DNA of 47,795 bases from Faecalibacterium sp. UBA1819 (GCA_002315015.1 DCEX01000028.1:1-47795), one strand, 5' to 3'. Shown: positions 1 through 8,712, counted from the stretch's first letter. The notes: generated by a model not told the origin, from the letters alone. Translations and numbers: made by a program.

Positions 1-6
1 CCTTGA

Positions 7-42
7 GCTCTATTTGGGTCACCCCAACATTTATTATAGAGC
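7..42. repeat. Nested inverted repeat at left edge, possible IS end
   Basis: GCTCTAT at 7-13 is the inverted complement of ATAGAGC at 36-42, and inside it TTGGG (14-18) pairs with CCCAA (23-27). Read on the minus strand it begins GGCTCTATAATAAATG, which resembles the terminal repeats of some ISL3-type insertion sequences. That resemblance is from memory only. No transposase is visible in the window, so the rest of any element would lie to the left. Confidence 0.25.
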
Positions 43-78
43 CTTGCTTTTTACAACTTGTTTTCATCAATCAAACAA

Positions 79-108
79 AACCGCGCAGGGCTTCTCCCCT
101 GCGCGGTT
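79..108 (-). terminator. Intrinsic terminator of the two-component/lipoprotein operon
   Basis: A 12-bp GC-rich stem (79-90 with 97-108) has a 6-nt loop. On the minus strand it is followed by TTTTGTTTG. It sits 45 nt beyond the stop of the leftmost minus-strand gene. Confidence 0.8.
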
Positions 109-152
109 CTTTGCGTAAAATAAGCTGTTCGATACCCTGTTTTTTATTCCCA

Positions 153-1427
153 TTAAGCCATGGATTTTAAAGAAATTTCTCGGTAGTTTGGTTTTCCAGA
201 AAGAAAATCCTCCCATGAAATCAAACCATACTGCTCGGTAATTTCAAGAGCTTTGGAAGGCGAACCATCCTCGTTGAGCCGAGCAACGATGGATGCTTGT
301 TCCTGAAACTGTACCAGCAGCTGCCCGTCTGTCTTGCCTAAAATGGCCACCGGCTTTTCACTGGCGTTGCTGACGTAGCGAAGCGGAATTTCTGTCGCTG
401 CACTGTTTGGTGTATCAAGGTCAACGGCATAGCGTTTGAGCAAATCGGTTCCCCAAGGCCCCCATACAGTCAAAAGGGCATGGTCCTCTACGATAGCGTC
501 CAAAACAAAGGTTGTTTCTTCCGCGTCCAAAATCTCCTGCGGCCAAGACACGGGGATTTCTCCGGTGCTTTCGTCTACCGCTTTCCAGTGAATGGCGTCG
601 GGTTCGTCATAGGAACACCAATACAGCTTGCCTTCATGCCAAAGCAGAGTGCGTCCGCTGCTTCCCTCCTGGCTTTCCCAAGCATCTATTTCCTGTTCCT
701 CACCGGTGTCGATATTCCATAAAAACACCCGATGACTGCCCCAGGTTGGCTCTCCCTCCGGGACATCCGCCCACTCATAGGCATAGCAAACCAAGCTGCG
801 GCCTTCGATGCCCTTAAACTCTATCATCGGCGCGGGCAGCTGCCGTACCGCTTTGGCATTCGTTCCGTCTGCGGAAACTTGATAGAGCCACAGCTCAGAC
901 GATCCCGGCCGCACTTGATTCACGATAAAATATAGCATGTCGTTGTCGGTACACAGAAGGGTTTCAATGAAATCTCCTTCTTGTGCAGAAAACAGTACAC
1001 GGCGCTCTCCCCCGCCAAGCGGCATACTTTGAATGGTTGGTGCACTGCCTTCTGCTGTGTGAATAAAGGCGACGCTGCTTTCATTCAGGAATACAGGACA
1101 AGTAACAAAGGCTTCTGGAGCGGTCCACGCGGTGCAGCTTTCCCCGTTGTGGGCGCAAGACGGCGAAGCACACAGCGGCACTTCCACAGCCTGTGCATAA
1201 TCAATATAAGCAAACAGCTGGCCCTGATCGGTTTCTTCCGTTCGATAACGGCCTGCTTCCGATTCGCTGGAAAGCATTCTTAAATCGTTTGATGCGCCTT
1301 GCTCCAATGAGGGAGAAACGGAAAAAGCCACGTCATTGCCGGCGCTTGGCGTGGATGCAGGTGTCTGTGAACAAGCGCACAAAGCGGCCATCAAAATACA
1401 CACGCCATACAAAGTTTGTTTTTTCAT
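153..1427 (-). CDS. Secreted lipoprotein, probable beta-propeller-like, function unknown
   Basis: A 424-residue exported protein. The start MKKQTLYGVC is preferred over an upstream in-frame ATG (1454) because GGAAGGG lies just before it. The N-terminus is a lipoprotein signal peptide ending in the lipobox ALCAC, so Cys would be lipidated and anchored to the outer face of the membrane. A cysteine cluster (LCASPSCAHNGESCTAW) lies near residues 85-101. I associate this pattern with a family of clostridial lipoproteins built of repeated beta strands, but that is memory, not a search. Repeated aromatic and Asp/Gly-rich segments (DNDMLYFIV, EGKLYWCS) suit a propeller. It is the last gene of the operon with the sensor kinase and may be a target or an accessory sensor of that system. 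No enzymatic motif is seen. Confidence 0.75.
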   Translation of the reverse strand: MKKQTLYGVCILMAALCACSQTPASTPSAGNDVAFSVSPSLEQGASNDLRMLSSESEAGRYRTEETDQGQLFAYIDYAQAVEVPLCASPSCAHNGESCTAWTAPEAFVTCPVFLNESSVAFIHTAEGSAPTIQSMPLGGGERRVLFSAQEGDFIETLLCTDNDMLYFIVNQVRPGSSELWLYQVSADGTNAKAVRQLPAPMIEFKGIEGRSLVCYAYEWADVPEGEPTWGSHRVFLWNIDTGEEQEIDAWESQEGSSGRTLLWHEGKLYWCSYDEPDAIHWKAVDESTGEIPVSWPQEILDAEETTFVLDAIVEDHALLTVWGPWGTDLLKRYAVDLDTPNSAATEIPLRYVSNASEKPVAILGKTDGQLLVQFQEQASIVARLNEDGSPSKALEITEQYGLISWEDFLSGKPNYREISLKSMA

Positions 1428-1455
1428 GGAACATCCCTTCCTTTCAAGCGGCATT

Positions 1456-2190
1456 TTATTGGGTCGGTGTTTCTAAAATGTTTCCGCTGAAAGAAATTTC
1501 TGCTTGTGGAAGGCTGGCGGCGCCAAGCTGCAATTCATCCTCATTGACACAGCAATAGAGGTATATCTGCCCTTCGGCAGACCATGCCGCAGATGTCCCG
1601 TCAGAAAACGCCTCGGAGGAAATCGGCTGCCAATCGGAAAGCGTTTGCAGCCCTAAATAAACTTGATACCGCTCTAATAATTCTTGGGAGTCATCTTGGC
1701 AAGAAACGCCGGTAATGCGGTACCGGGTAACAATGCCGGTGGCGTCAATCCATTCTGATTCCACGATGGCGGAGGGGGATTCTTCTTGTGATGCCTCGCT
1801 GCACAGCAAAAAGGAAAATCCATCTTGGCTGCTTTGAACAGCGGTATTTGCTGCGGATAAGCGGGCAAGTGCTTTTTTGTAAAGAGATTCAGAAAGCACC
1901 CCGCCATCGTACAGGGCGCGTGTTTTTTCCGCTAAAAGCGGTGCGGCGGTAATTGGCTCAACAGACCCCTCTAATGCCTTTGAACCAGACAGCTGCCGTC
2001 TGCGATACAGTGCGTATGCCGTGGGCAGTGCGCGTGCCTCATAGCTCAGTGTACCTGCCGCCGGCGGACGGCTGGTTGGTGCGTGAAAGAGCTGGTGGTC
2101 ATCCCATGCCGCTAAAGCGGCGGGCAAGGCCAAAGCGGCTGCAACCCCTAATGTGCAGATACCAATTAAAATGGATTGTTTGCGTTTCAT
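1456..2190 (-). CDS. Membrane-anchored or secreted protein of unknown function
   Basis: A 244-residue protein with a basic N-terminus (MKRKQ) and one hydrophobic segment (about residues 6-27, ILIGICTLGVAAALALPAAL), either a signal peptide or a signal anchor. The rest is hydrophilic and predicted outside. The ATG at 2190 overlaps the kinase stop codon (TGATG), which implies translational coupling; a TTG one codon earlier is possible. The lipoprotein gene begins 28 nt downstream. I do not recognise a family. Position between a histidine kinase and a lipoprotein suggests a cell-envelope role in the same response. Two paired cysteines (YLYCC) near the C-terminus are notable. Confidence 0.7.
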   Translation of the reverse strand: MKRKQSILIGICTLGVAAALALPAALAAWDDHQLFHAPTSRPPAAGTLSYEARALPTAYALYRRRQLSGSKALEGSVEPITAAPLLAEKTRALYDGGVLSESLYKKALARLSAANTAVQSSQDGFSFLLCSEASQEESPSAIVESEWIDATGIVTRYRITGVSCQDDSQELLERYQVYLGLQTLSDWQPISSEAFSDGTSAAWSAEGQIYLYCCVNEDELQLGAASLPQAEISFSGNILETPTQ

Positions 2191-3638
2191 CAATTTTCTT
2201 CACCGCTTTCTGTGTTGCCGCTGTCCTTGCAAAACGGCAGAACCAGCCAAACCCGTGTCCCCTCACCTACCCGGCTTTCTATGTGAAGGTGATCACCGTG
2301 TGCCTGTGCAATCAGGCTGCAAAGCGCAAGCCCCAGCCCGTTTCCGCCTTGGCTTCGTGCGCGGCCTGTGTCCACGCGGTAAAACGGCTCGGTAATTTTG
2401 GAAAGTGCTTGTTCAGGAATCCCCCGCCCTTTGTCCAGAACACACAGCTGCCATCCGTTTTTCTGAATGCGGCATTCTATGTGGATGAGCCCGTCTTTCG
2501 GTTCTGCCGCCGCGCTGTTTAACATCAAATTACGCACGAAATCCAGCAAAAGAGAGGCATTGGCCTCCACTTGTGCATCTAAAGGGCAATCCACCCGAAC
2601 TGCCGCGGAAAGCTGGGGCAAGCTGTCGCACGCTTCCTGCAAGAGTGGCTTCAAAGCGGTGGCGCTTGTTTCAATGCCGCCCGATTGCAGCTCCATCAAA
2701 CGCAAAAGCTGGCGGCTGAGTGCTTCCAGCCGTTTCGATTCCTGCATAATATAGCCCGCCGCCTTGCTTTGCAGCTCGGGCAAAAGCTGCCCTTTTTCCA
2801 GCATCGAAGCATAGCCTAAAATCGCGGTCATGGGTGTTTTCAGCTCGTGAGAAAAAGCGGCAACAAAGCGTTTTTGGCGGCTGCTTTCCTCTTGCAGTTC
2901 AGCCATTTGACGCTGTAAGGCATCCGCCATATGATTAAAACTTTGCCCCAGCCGTTCCAGCTCATCGCCGGTTTCAATTTGTACGCGCGCACCGCCGTCA
3001 CCCTTGGCCAGCGCTGCACTTGCCTGCTCCAGCTTGCGCAGCGGCTTTGTGAGCCACAGCGAAAAAAGCGCTGCAACAGCGCCGGAGACCGTCAGGGTGA
3101 CGATGCTGAAGAACAAGTGATGTTGAATTTGCCGGTCACGCTCAGAAAATAAGGCCGTCACATCCCATGCGCTTGTCAGCCACAAGGGACGTGAAAGCCC
3201 TTTCAAAGAGGTGGACAAGAGCGCCCACGTTGTTTTTTCTGTGCGTAAATAGGTTACGCATTGTTCCCCGGCGTGTATGCTTTCCAGCACATTGGCATAG
3301 GAAATCTCCGGCGATAATGTGGTATAAAAAACGGTTCCTTCCGGTGAGAGAACGGCAAACGGCTCAGCGGTGTCTGCATAACTGCGCGTGAGAGCTTCGG
3401 CGGTGAGAATGATTTGGGAGGCTGAAAGGCTGTTTTCTGTCTCTAAAGATTCCGTTTCCGCGCCGGAAAGCGCTGTTTCCAGTGCAAAGCAAGTGCGCTC
3501 ATGCTGAATGGAGCTGTTTTGCAGGGCGGCATTCTTGGCCACGGCAAAGTTTTGCCGAATGCTGAATGCACCGCCGATGCTGAGTGTCACGCAAAGCAAT
3601 GCCATTCCAGACAATGCCAGCTTGGCAGAAAATTTCAT
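2190..3638 (-). CDS. HAMP-domain sensor histidine kinase
   Basis: A 482-residue membrane kinase. Residues 7-27 and about 183-205 are membrane helices enclosing an extracytoplasmic sensor region. A HAMP linker follows (about 200-255, LTKPLRKLEQASAALAKGD), then a HisKA box with the phosphorylated His264 in FSHELKTPMTAILGY, and a HATPase_c domain with N box (RNLMLNSAA), G1 (DKGRGIPEQAL) and G2 (GGNGLGLALC). The start was chosen because GGAGGGAGCA precedes this ATG and it overlaps the regulator stop codon (ATGA), so translation is probably coupled. Together with the upstream OmpR-type regulator it forms a standard two-component pair. The ligand is unknown. Confidence 0.95.
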   Translation of the reverse strand: MKFSAKLALSGMALLCVTLSIGGAFSIRQNFAVAKNAALQNSSIQHERTCFALETALSGAETESLETENSLSASQIILTAEALTRSYADTAEPFAVLSPEGTVFYTTLSPEISYANVLESIHAGEQCVTYLRTEKTTWALLSTSLKGLSRPLWLTSAWDVTALFSERDRQIQHHLFFSIVTLTVSGAVAALFSLWLTKPLRKLEQASAALAKGDGGARVQIETGDELERLGQSFNHMADALQRQMAELQEESSRQKRFVAAFSHELKTPMTAILGYASMLEKGQLLPELQSKAAGYIMQESKRLEALSRQLLRLMELQSGGIETSATALKPLLQEACDSLPQLSAAVRVDCPLDAQVEANASLLLDFVRNLMLNSAAAEPKDGLIHIECRIQKNGWQLCVLDKGRGIPEQALSKITEPFYRVDTGRARSQGGNGLGLALCSLIAQAHGDHLHIESRVGEGTRVWLVLPFCKDSGNTESGEEN

Positions 3639-4294
3639 GTTGCTCCCTCCAGCCGATAACCAATGCAGGGAACGCCAACCAAACAGTCTTTCCAGCCAAG
3701 CTTTTTGCGCAGACGGCTGATGTGAATATCTAGGGTGCGTGTGCTTTCGGGGTATTCTGCGCCCCACACTTGCTCCAGCAGGGTACTCCGATACAGCGTG
3801 ATGCCTCGATTGCGAACCAGCGTCATCATCAAGTCGTATTCCCGCGGCGTTAAGCGCACCAAAACACCTTCTTTTGCGGCGGTGCGCTGTTCGGGATCAA
3901 TCAAAACGCCCCAAACCGTCATGGCAGGCCCGGAACGCCCGGTCCGGCGCATCATACCATCTACCCGCGCCAGCAATTCTTCCGGTGCAAATGGCTTGGA
4001 AATATAATCATATGCCCCGGCCCGCAAGCCGCGCAGCCGATCCGTCAGTTCCGTGCGGGCTGTGACAAAAATTACCGGTGTATCATGCGCTCCAATATAA
4101 TCCATCAATGAAAAACCGTCTGCCCCCGGAAGCATGACATCCAAAAGCACAGCACTGTATCGGCCATGATCAAGTAAATCTGCCGCTTGTTCTGCATTTT
4201 GCGCTTTTTGACACAAATAACCGTGCGGGGAAAGCGTCATTTCAATTAAGTCGGCAATGGCTGGCTCATCTTCTACAATTAAAATCGGTTCCAA
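3635..4294 (-). CDS. OmpR/PhoB-family response regulator
   Basis: 219 residues with an N-terminal receiver and C-terminal winged helix. Receiver acidic residues are E8-D9, the phosphoacceptor is Asp52 (AVLLDVMLPG), and conserved Thr (FVTAR) and Lys (ISKPF) are present. The DNA-binding domain ends with SRLRKKLGWKDCLVGV and GYRL, typical of the family. A longer reading frame extends 75 codons upstream, but that part is lysine-rich low complexity translated from A-tracts. The start is the TTG at 4294: the message reads AGGGGAG, 7 nt, TTG GAA CCG, giving the usual MEPILIVEDEP opening and a normal family length. First gene of the four-gene operon. Confidence 0.93.
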   Translation of the reverse strand: MEPILIVEDEPAIADLIEMTLSPHGYLCQKAQNAEQAADLLDHGRYSAVLLDVMLPGADGFSLMDYIGAHDTPVIFVTARTELTDRLRGLRAGAYDYISKPFAPEELLARVDGMMRRTGRSGPAMTVWGVLIDPEQRTAAKEGVLVRLTPREYDLMMTLVRNRGITLYRSTLLEQVWGAEYPESTRTLDIHISRLRKKLGWKDCLVGVPCIGYRLEGAT

Positions 4295-4566
4295 TGCGTA
4301 TCTCCCCTTTTTTATTTCCTCTTTTGAAGTGGATGGTATCATGGGTGTGTTTCTAATATGTTTCCAGAATCCTTCTTTTTTGTATGGATGAACCGGCCGC
4401 AAAGCGGGTGCGGCGAATGGTGTTTGTTTGCTTATTTTTTTCGGTTTTTTGGGGTGTTTTTTTGCTCTGTGTTTTTTGTGCTGTTTTTCGTCCCGTTTTT
4501 GGGAAATTGGATTATACAATAAAAAGAAAATTTATACAGTTTTTCTTGAATATTAAATATGTACTT
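4295..4566 (-). promoter_or_regulatory. Upstream region of the two-component operon with T-tracts
   Basis: On the minus strand a TATAAT hexamer lies at 4511-4516, with only a weak -35 (CTGTAT, 4534-4539, 17-nt spacer). Between it and the gene, six T-tracts (4435-4441, 4445-4450, 4457-4463, 4472-4477, 4484-4488, 4496-4500) recur every 9.5-14.5 bp. If the promoter is right, the mRNA leader of about 210 nt would carry these as A-tracts. Confidence 0.35.
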
Positions 4567-5256
4567 TTATTGCATTGTGTTTTCGAGAGAATTGGCGGCG
4601 CAGCCTGTTTGTACAACGGACAAAATATCATCCGGCACAAACGCCAAGGCATCCGCTCCGGCGCTGGTCAGCTCCTGCTGTCCGCGAAAGCCCCACACCG
4701 CGCCGCAGCATTCCACGCCGGCGTTGTGGGCGGTGAGTACATCGACATTGCTGTCGCCTACATACAAAGTTTCCTGCGGCGAACATCCCAGCGCGGCCAT
4801 CATGCTTTGCAAGGAGGTGGGGTCGGGTTTCGGTGCGGCGCCCTCTTTTCGCCCCAGCACGGCATCCATAACCTGCGGGAAAAAGTGCGCAATAATGGAC
4901 TGTGTAAATGCGTCGTCTTTATTGGAGAGAACCCCCAGCTGCACCCCGCTTTCTTTCAGCGTTTGCAGCAGCGGCACAATGCCATCATACGGATGAGTGC
5001 GTTCCATGGCGTGCTCGGCATAATAACGGCGAAACAGCGAAAGCGCCAATTCCTGAGAGGCTTCGCCGCGGTTCATTTCGGGCAAAATACGCTCGATCAG
5101 CTTCGGCACGCCATTGCCTACAAAAAAGCGGTAGGCGTTCACTTCATGCGTGGGCAAGCCCATGGCAGTGAGGGCATGATTGCCGGCGGCGGCTAAATCG
5201 CCCAGCGTATCCAGCAGCGTGCCATCTAAATCAAAAATAACAGTGCGGTAAAACAT
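4567..5256 (-). CDS. HAD-superfamily phosphatase, phosphoglycolate phosphatase-like
   Basis: 229 residues. HAD motif I is FDLDGTLLDT (nucleophile Asp9, acid/base Asp11), motif II is LSNK, motif III contains KPDP, and motif IV is VGDSNVDV. The small alpha-helical cap between motifs I and II is the C1 type used by phosphoglycolate phosphatase and pyrophosphatase PpaX. Start ATG at 5256 follows AAAGGATTGGTTT. It is the last gene of the minus-strand operon, 47 nt after the YdbT-like gene. Substrate cannot be read from sequence; Gph/PpaX-like is the best guess. Confidence 0.88.
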   Translation of the reverse strand: MFYRTVIFDLDGTLLDTLGDLAAAGNHALTAMGLPTHEVNAYRFFVGNGVPKLIERILPEMNRGEASQELALSLFRRYYAEHAMERTHPYDGIVPLLQTLKESGVQLGVLSNKDDAFTQSIIAHFFPQVMDAVLGRKEGAAPKPDPTSLQSMMAALGCSPQETLYVGDSNVDVLTAHNAGVECCGAVWGFRGQQELTSAGADALAFVPDDILSVVQTGCAANSLENTMQ

Positions 5257-5303
5257 AAACCAATCCTTTCTGCGCGGTGCGGCGCTTGTGTTTTCGGGTT
5301 TTA

Positions 5304-6707
5304 TCATCGTACAAACGGCAGATTTTCGGCTAAAAAGGCTCGAATGCCGCGTACACGCACCCCGCGTCCGCCCGGTACCTGCACCGTGCAGTTGCATCTG
5401 CCCCCGGCGGCAGCAAAAGGCGATTGAAACATGCGGTAAGCGACATTTGGCGTAAAAATACAGTATTCGTGCCGTGTCATGCGCGCGGTGCGGCACAAAG
5501 CGAGCGTGCCGTTTTCGTTGGCGGCAATGCCTTCGCGCAGAAAGCCTTCCACCGCCACAGCCAGCGCACCGAGCGAAAGCAGCGCCCCCACCGCCGGAAA
5601 CGGTAAAAGCGCGGGTGCGGACACCGTGGCGACCAGCACCATGCCCAGCGTGAGAGCAAGAGCGGTTCCTGCCATCCAAAAATATTGCGGGGTGCTTTTG
5701 CCCTGTGCGGAAAAATTCTTGCGATTCACGGCGCAGAAGCGGGGCAAAAGCAGCTGGGGCGCGTCCGGTGTGCGTGCGGAAAACACCATAAACGGAATAT
5801 CCGACCCGTGAAAGCTGCCCGCGCGCAGATACAGCGGATAACGGCGCAGCAGCCGGGCGGCGGGAGTGACGCGCACTTCGCACCAAGTGACCGCAGAGGC
5901 ACGCACACGCCGCTCTGTGAGCGTGAGCAGTCCCCCGCGGGAAATCAGCACCCCGCGGCTGCGGCACGCGGTAAAGCCAAAGGTGCGCACAAAGCTGTAC
6001 AGCATAGTGAGCGCGGCAATAAAAAACGCCAGCGCAAATAAACCGGCAAGCCCAGCCGGCAGCCAGTGGGAGAAAAAGCCCGCCAAAACAGAAAGGTTCT
6101 GTGCCGCCAGCGCTTGCCAGTCTTGGCCGAAAAAGTCGTCAATGCGGTTCATGGCCATGCTGAAAAAAATCGCGCTGGTGACGGCGTTGGCACTGAGCAT
6201 CATAAAATTGAGCCGCTCAATGCCCGCAGGTGCGTACACGGCAGTATCAGACACGGTGGGCAGAATTTGCTCGGCCAGTGCGGCAGCGTCCCGCTTGCCT
6301 AAATAAAACGAAAGCTTGCGCGGGGAAAGCGTGCTTTCCAAATAAAGCGTCATTTTGGACGCACCGAACAAGCGGCAGTGCAGCGGGCGCTGAAGCTCCA
6401 GCGCACAGACTTCCTCGAGCCGAAACATGCGGTGAGCTTTGTAAAAAATGCCCGAGCGCGTGCAAAGCGTGCCGCTGGGAACGGAAAAGCCCGTAGTGCC
6501 CCACAGCACCGCCGAGGCGACGCCGAACGTCACAAGAAGCACCGCGTCTTGGTAAAGCGCCTCAAAAAACGCCGCAAACTCAAACGCCACCGCGGCGCGC
6601 GCCAGCGGAACCAGACACGCTAACAGCCCGTAGCGAAAAAAGCGAAAGGCGTATAACGGATGAAACCGCCGCCAGACGGCGACGGTTGCAGCATGAGACT
6701 GATTCAT
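5304..6707 (-). CDS. Bacterial PH-domain membrane protein, YdbT-like
   Basis: 467 residues with several hydrophobic segments separated by beta-rich cytoplasmic domains, the layout of YdbT-type proteins with repeated bPH_2 modules. Repeated PH-like starts include SGIFYKAHRMFRLEEVCALE and SRGVLISRGGLLTLTERRVR. In B. subtilis, YdbS and YdbT act together at the membrane (reported to affect resistance to some antimicrobials); the function here is inferred. Start ATG at 6707 has GGGAGGAACCAA before it and overlaps the stop of the YdbS-like gene (ATGA), so the two are probably translated as a pair. Confidence 0.75.
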   Translation of the reverse strand: MNQSHAATVAVWRRFHPLYAFRFFRYGLLACLVPLARAAVAFEFAAFFEALYQDAVLLVTFGVASAVLWGTTGFSVPSGTLCTRSGIFYKAHRMFRLEEVCALELQRPLHCRLFGASKMTLYLESTLSPRKLSFYLGKRDAAALAEQILPTVSDTAVYAPAGIERLNFMMLSANAVTSAIFFSMAMNRIDDFFGQDWQALAAQNLSVLAGFFSHWLPAGLAGLFALAFFIAALTMLYSFVRTFGFTACRSRGVLISRGGLLTLTERRVRASAVTWCEVRVTPAARLLRRYPLYLRAGSFHGSDIPFMVFSARTPDAPQLLLPRFCAVNRKNFSAQGKSTPQYFWMAGTALALTLGMVLVATVSAPALLPFPAVGALLSLGALAVAVEGFLREGIAANENGTLALCRTARMTRHEYCIFTPNVAYRMFQSPFAAAGGRCNCTVQVPGGRGVRVRGIRAFLAENLPFVR

Positions 6708-7123
6708 TTGGTTCCTCCCATTCCCTTTGTGTCTGCCAAAGCCAAGCGGCGGGACAGCAAAGCGGCATCCCGCAGCGAAAGGCCGCACACGACGCAAACC
6801 CCGCCGCTGAACGACAGCACAAGCACGCCGGTGTGCGTCAAGCGCCCCAGCGGCGTGCGCAAAACGGTGCAGCCGGTAATAAATCGAAGCGGAATGTGCT
6901 GCTTGAAAAAGAACACGCGCCCCGCGCGGATGACAAGGCGATGCTCGTCAACGCGGATACGAAAGCTGCGAAAAAACGGTGTGAGCAGCAGAAAGGAAAG
7001 CGCTGTCCAGCCGATGAGAACCAGCGCATTCGGCCCGAGCAGTGCGGTAAACACAAGCGCGCCCAGCGCAGCCGCCCAAGCGGATGCCACGGCACAGCCG
7101 CGCCAAGTGGCCTGAATTTCCAA
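6704..7123 (-). CDS. Small bacterial PH-domain membrane protein, YdbS-like
   Basis: 139 residues with two N-terminal membrane helices (about 10-30 and 33-50), then one bPH_2 domain opening with FRIRVDEHRLVIRAGRVFFF and continuing HIPLRFITGCTVLRTPLGRL. It is the partner of the overlapping larger YdbT-like gene. It lies 33 nt after the upstream TrkA gene, within the same operon. Confidence 0.75.
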   Translation of the reverse strand: MEIQATWRGCAVASAWAAALGALVFTALLGPNALVLIGWTALSFLLLTPFFRSFRIRVDEHRLVIRAGRVFFFKQHIPLRFITGCTVLRTPLGRLTHTGVLVLSFSGGVCVVCGLSLRDAALLSRRLALADTKGMGGTK

Positions 7124-7156
7124 GCGTTTTCCCTCCCTTTTGCCGCTTTGGCACCG

Positions 7157-7843
7157 TCAGCGGCGCAGTTTGCCCGGATGAGATACGGAAAGATCCCACG
7201 CCAGTGCCAGCTCGTGAAACGCGGTGTTTTTGGCCAGAACCAGCACACGGTCGCCCGCAATCAAGGTGGTGGTACCGCGCGGGATGAGCAGCTCGCCGTT
7301 TCGGGTGACGCTGATGACAACAACATCGCCGGGAACGGGCAATTCTGCCAGCGTTTGGCCGTTGTGAGGAAAGCTTTCCTCAATGACAATTTCCGTCAAG
7401 GATGCCGTGCCGCTGGCAAGACTCAGCACCTGCTGAATGGCCGCTGTTTCCACTTCGCGCTCAATGATGCGCGAAAGATTGTCGGTGGCAGATACGGCAA
7501 TATCGACGCCAAGCTGTTTTAAAATTTCGGCGTTTTTGGGGTTGTTGACGCGCGCGACGGTTTTTTTCACGCCGAACACTTTTTTGGCCAGCTGACAGGC
7601 CACAAGGTTGTTTTCGTCTCGCCCTGTGACGGCCACCATCGCTTCGCAGGTTTCCAAATGGGCGCTTTCCAGCACTTCGGCAAACGTGCCGTCGCCCAAA
7701 ATAACGTGCAAATCCAGACTGTCGGCCAAGTGATTGCACAGGCCGGGATTCATCTCAATCACGGTGGGGGTGTGGCCGTGTTCCAAAAGTGTTTTGGCCA
7801 GATAGTAGCCCACTTTTCCCCCGCCTACAATACATACACGCAT
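7157..7843 (-). CDS. TrkA/KtrA-type potassium channel regulatory subunit (RCK)
   Basis: 228 residues: one RCK_N Rossmann domain (IVGGGKVGYYLAKTL, intact GxGxxG, then Glu34-type acidic residue in VIEMNPG) and one RCK_C domain (about 140-228). These cytosolic proteins gate TrkH/KtrB-type K+ channels in response to NAD(H) or ATP, and some bind c-di-AMP through RCK_C. A c-di-AMP receptor gene (darA) lies elsewhere in this window. No TrkH/KtrB gene is present in the window. The adjacent gene is a second RCK protein. Confidence 0.9.
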   Translation of the reverse strand: MRVCIVGGGKVGYYLAKTLLEHGHTPTVIEMNPGLCNHLADSLDLHVILGDGTFAEVLESAHLETCEAMVAVTGRDENNLVACQLAKKVFGVKKTVARVNNPKNAEILKQLGVDIAVSATDNLSRIIEREVETAAIQQVLSLASGTASLTEIVIEESFPHNGQTLAELPVPGDVVVISVTRNGELLIPRGTTTLIAGDRVLVLAKNTAFHELALAWDLSVSHPGKLRR

Positions 7844-7887
7844 AAATGCACTTCCCTTTCTGTTTTCATGACACGCGAGCGGCGCGG

Positions 7888-8523
7888 TCAGTCAGCCAAT
7901 TCGCTGTAAATAATGCGGTCACCCGCGCTGATGCGCAGGTTGTGCGTCATCAGCTCCATCAGACCGTTGGCGTGCAAAAGCCCGAATACCAGCATCCCCT
8001 CGCGCGGGGGTGCGATTTCCAGCGCCAAATGGCCCACCATGTTATCTGCCGCGGGCACGGTGGAAAATAAGGCCGTGGACGAGCCAAACGCCACGCTTTG
8101 CTCGTCGGCGTCATCTTCCAAAAGGCGTGAGAGCAAAGCGTTTGCCGTCAGGTTGGTGCTGCAAACGGTGCGCATTCCAAAATGGGTGGCGTAAATATTT
8201 TTGGTGGCAGGGTCGGCCAGCCGCGTGATGACCTTCGGCACATGGAAAATATCGCGTGCAATCTGCGACACCATTAAATTGGTGGTGTCGTCGCGCGTGA
8301 CAGCGGCCACGGCGTCACACGATTCAATACCCGCCGAGCGCAGCACATCGACATCAATCGGCACGCCCGCAATGGCCATGCCCGTAAAGGGCGGGTGCAT
8401 GGTGGAAAGCGTGTCAAGATTGGCGGGGTTGGAGTCCAGCACGGAAACATCGTGCCCCAGCTTTTCCAAAAGAGAAACGAGATGCTGCCCAACGCGCTGG
8501 CAGCCTACAATCAACACATTCAT
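7888..8523 (-). CDS. Second TrkA-type RCK protein with altered nucleotide-binding loop
   Basis: 211 residues, RCK_N plus RCK_C. The dinucleotide loop reads IVGCQRVGQHL, so the second glycine of GxGxxG is glutamine. Otherwise the Rossmann order is kept (SVLDSNPANL, AVTRDDTTNLMVSQIA). The neighbour downstream (44 nt) has an intact loop. A pair of unequal RCK subunits suggests a hetero-oligomeric gating ring; this is inference. It is the first gene of the operon. Confidence 0.88.
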   Translation of the reverse strand: MNVLIVGCQRVGQHLVSLLEKLGHDVSVLDSNPANLDTLSTMHPPFTGMAIAGVPIDVDVLRSAGIESCDAVAAVTRDDTTNLMVSQIARDIFHVPKVITRLADPATKNIYATHFGMRTVCSTNLTANALLSRLLEDDADEQSVAFGSSTALFSTVPAADNMVGHLALEIAPPREGMLVFGLLHANGLMELMTHNLRISAGDRIIYSELAD

Positions 8524-8653
8524 AAGCCATTTTCTCTCCCTTTTCTGTCCGCTTTTCGGCCCATCGAGTGCAAGCGCTTTTCAGCGGATTCAAGTGGTTG
8601 TTTGAAAACCTGCTTTCCCAAAAGCCCAACGGGCGGCAAAGCGGTGTACCCCC

Positions 8654-8682
8654 ATTATAAAGCCTAATGGCCGATTAAGCAA
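8654..8682 (-). promoter_or_regulatory. Sigma-A-type promoter of the trkA-ydbST-HAD operon
   Basis: On the minus strand TTGCTT (8677-8682), a 17-nt spacer and a perfect TATAAT (8654-8659). It points into the TrkA-like gene starting at 8523. Confidence 0.7.
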
Positions 8683-8691
8683 CCGGACATT

Positions 8692-8712
8692 TTGAAAAGT
8701 GGAAATTTTCAA
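8692..8712. repeat. Intergenic palindromic repeat, copy 1
   Basis: TTGAAAA and TTTTCAA arms (7 bp) surround GTGGAAA. The core TGAAAAGTSGAAATTTTCA recurs at 16081-16099 with one difference. Both copies are intergenic. This copy lies between the divergent trkA and pyrB promoters. Confidence 0.6.

Noticed and set aside
4295..4519. 75-residue N-terminal extension of the response regulator
   Set aside because: Lysine-rich translation of A-tracts; the TTG at 4294 has a proper SD and gives the family-standard start.
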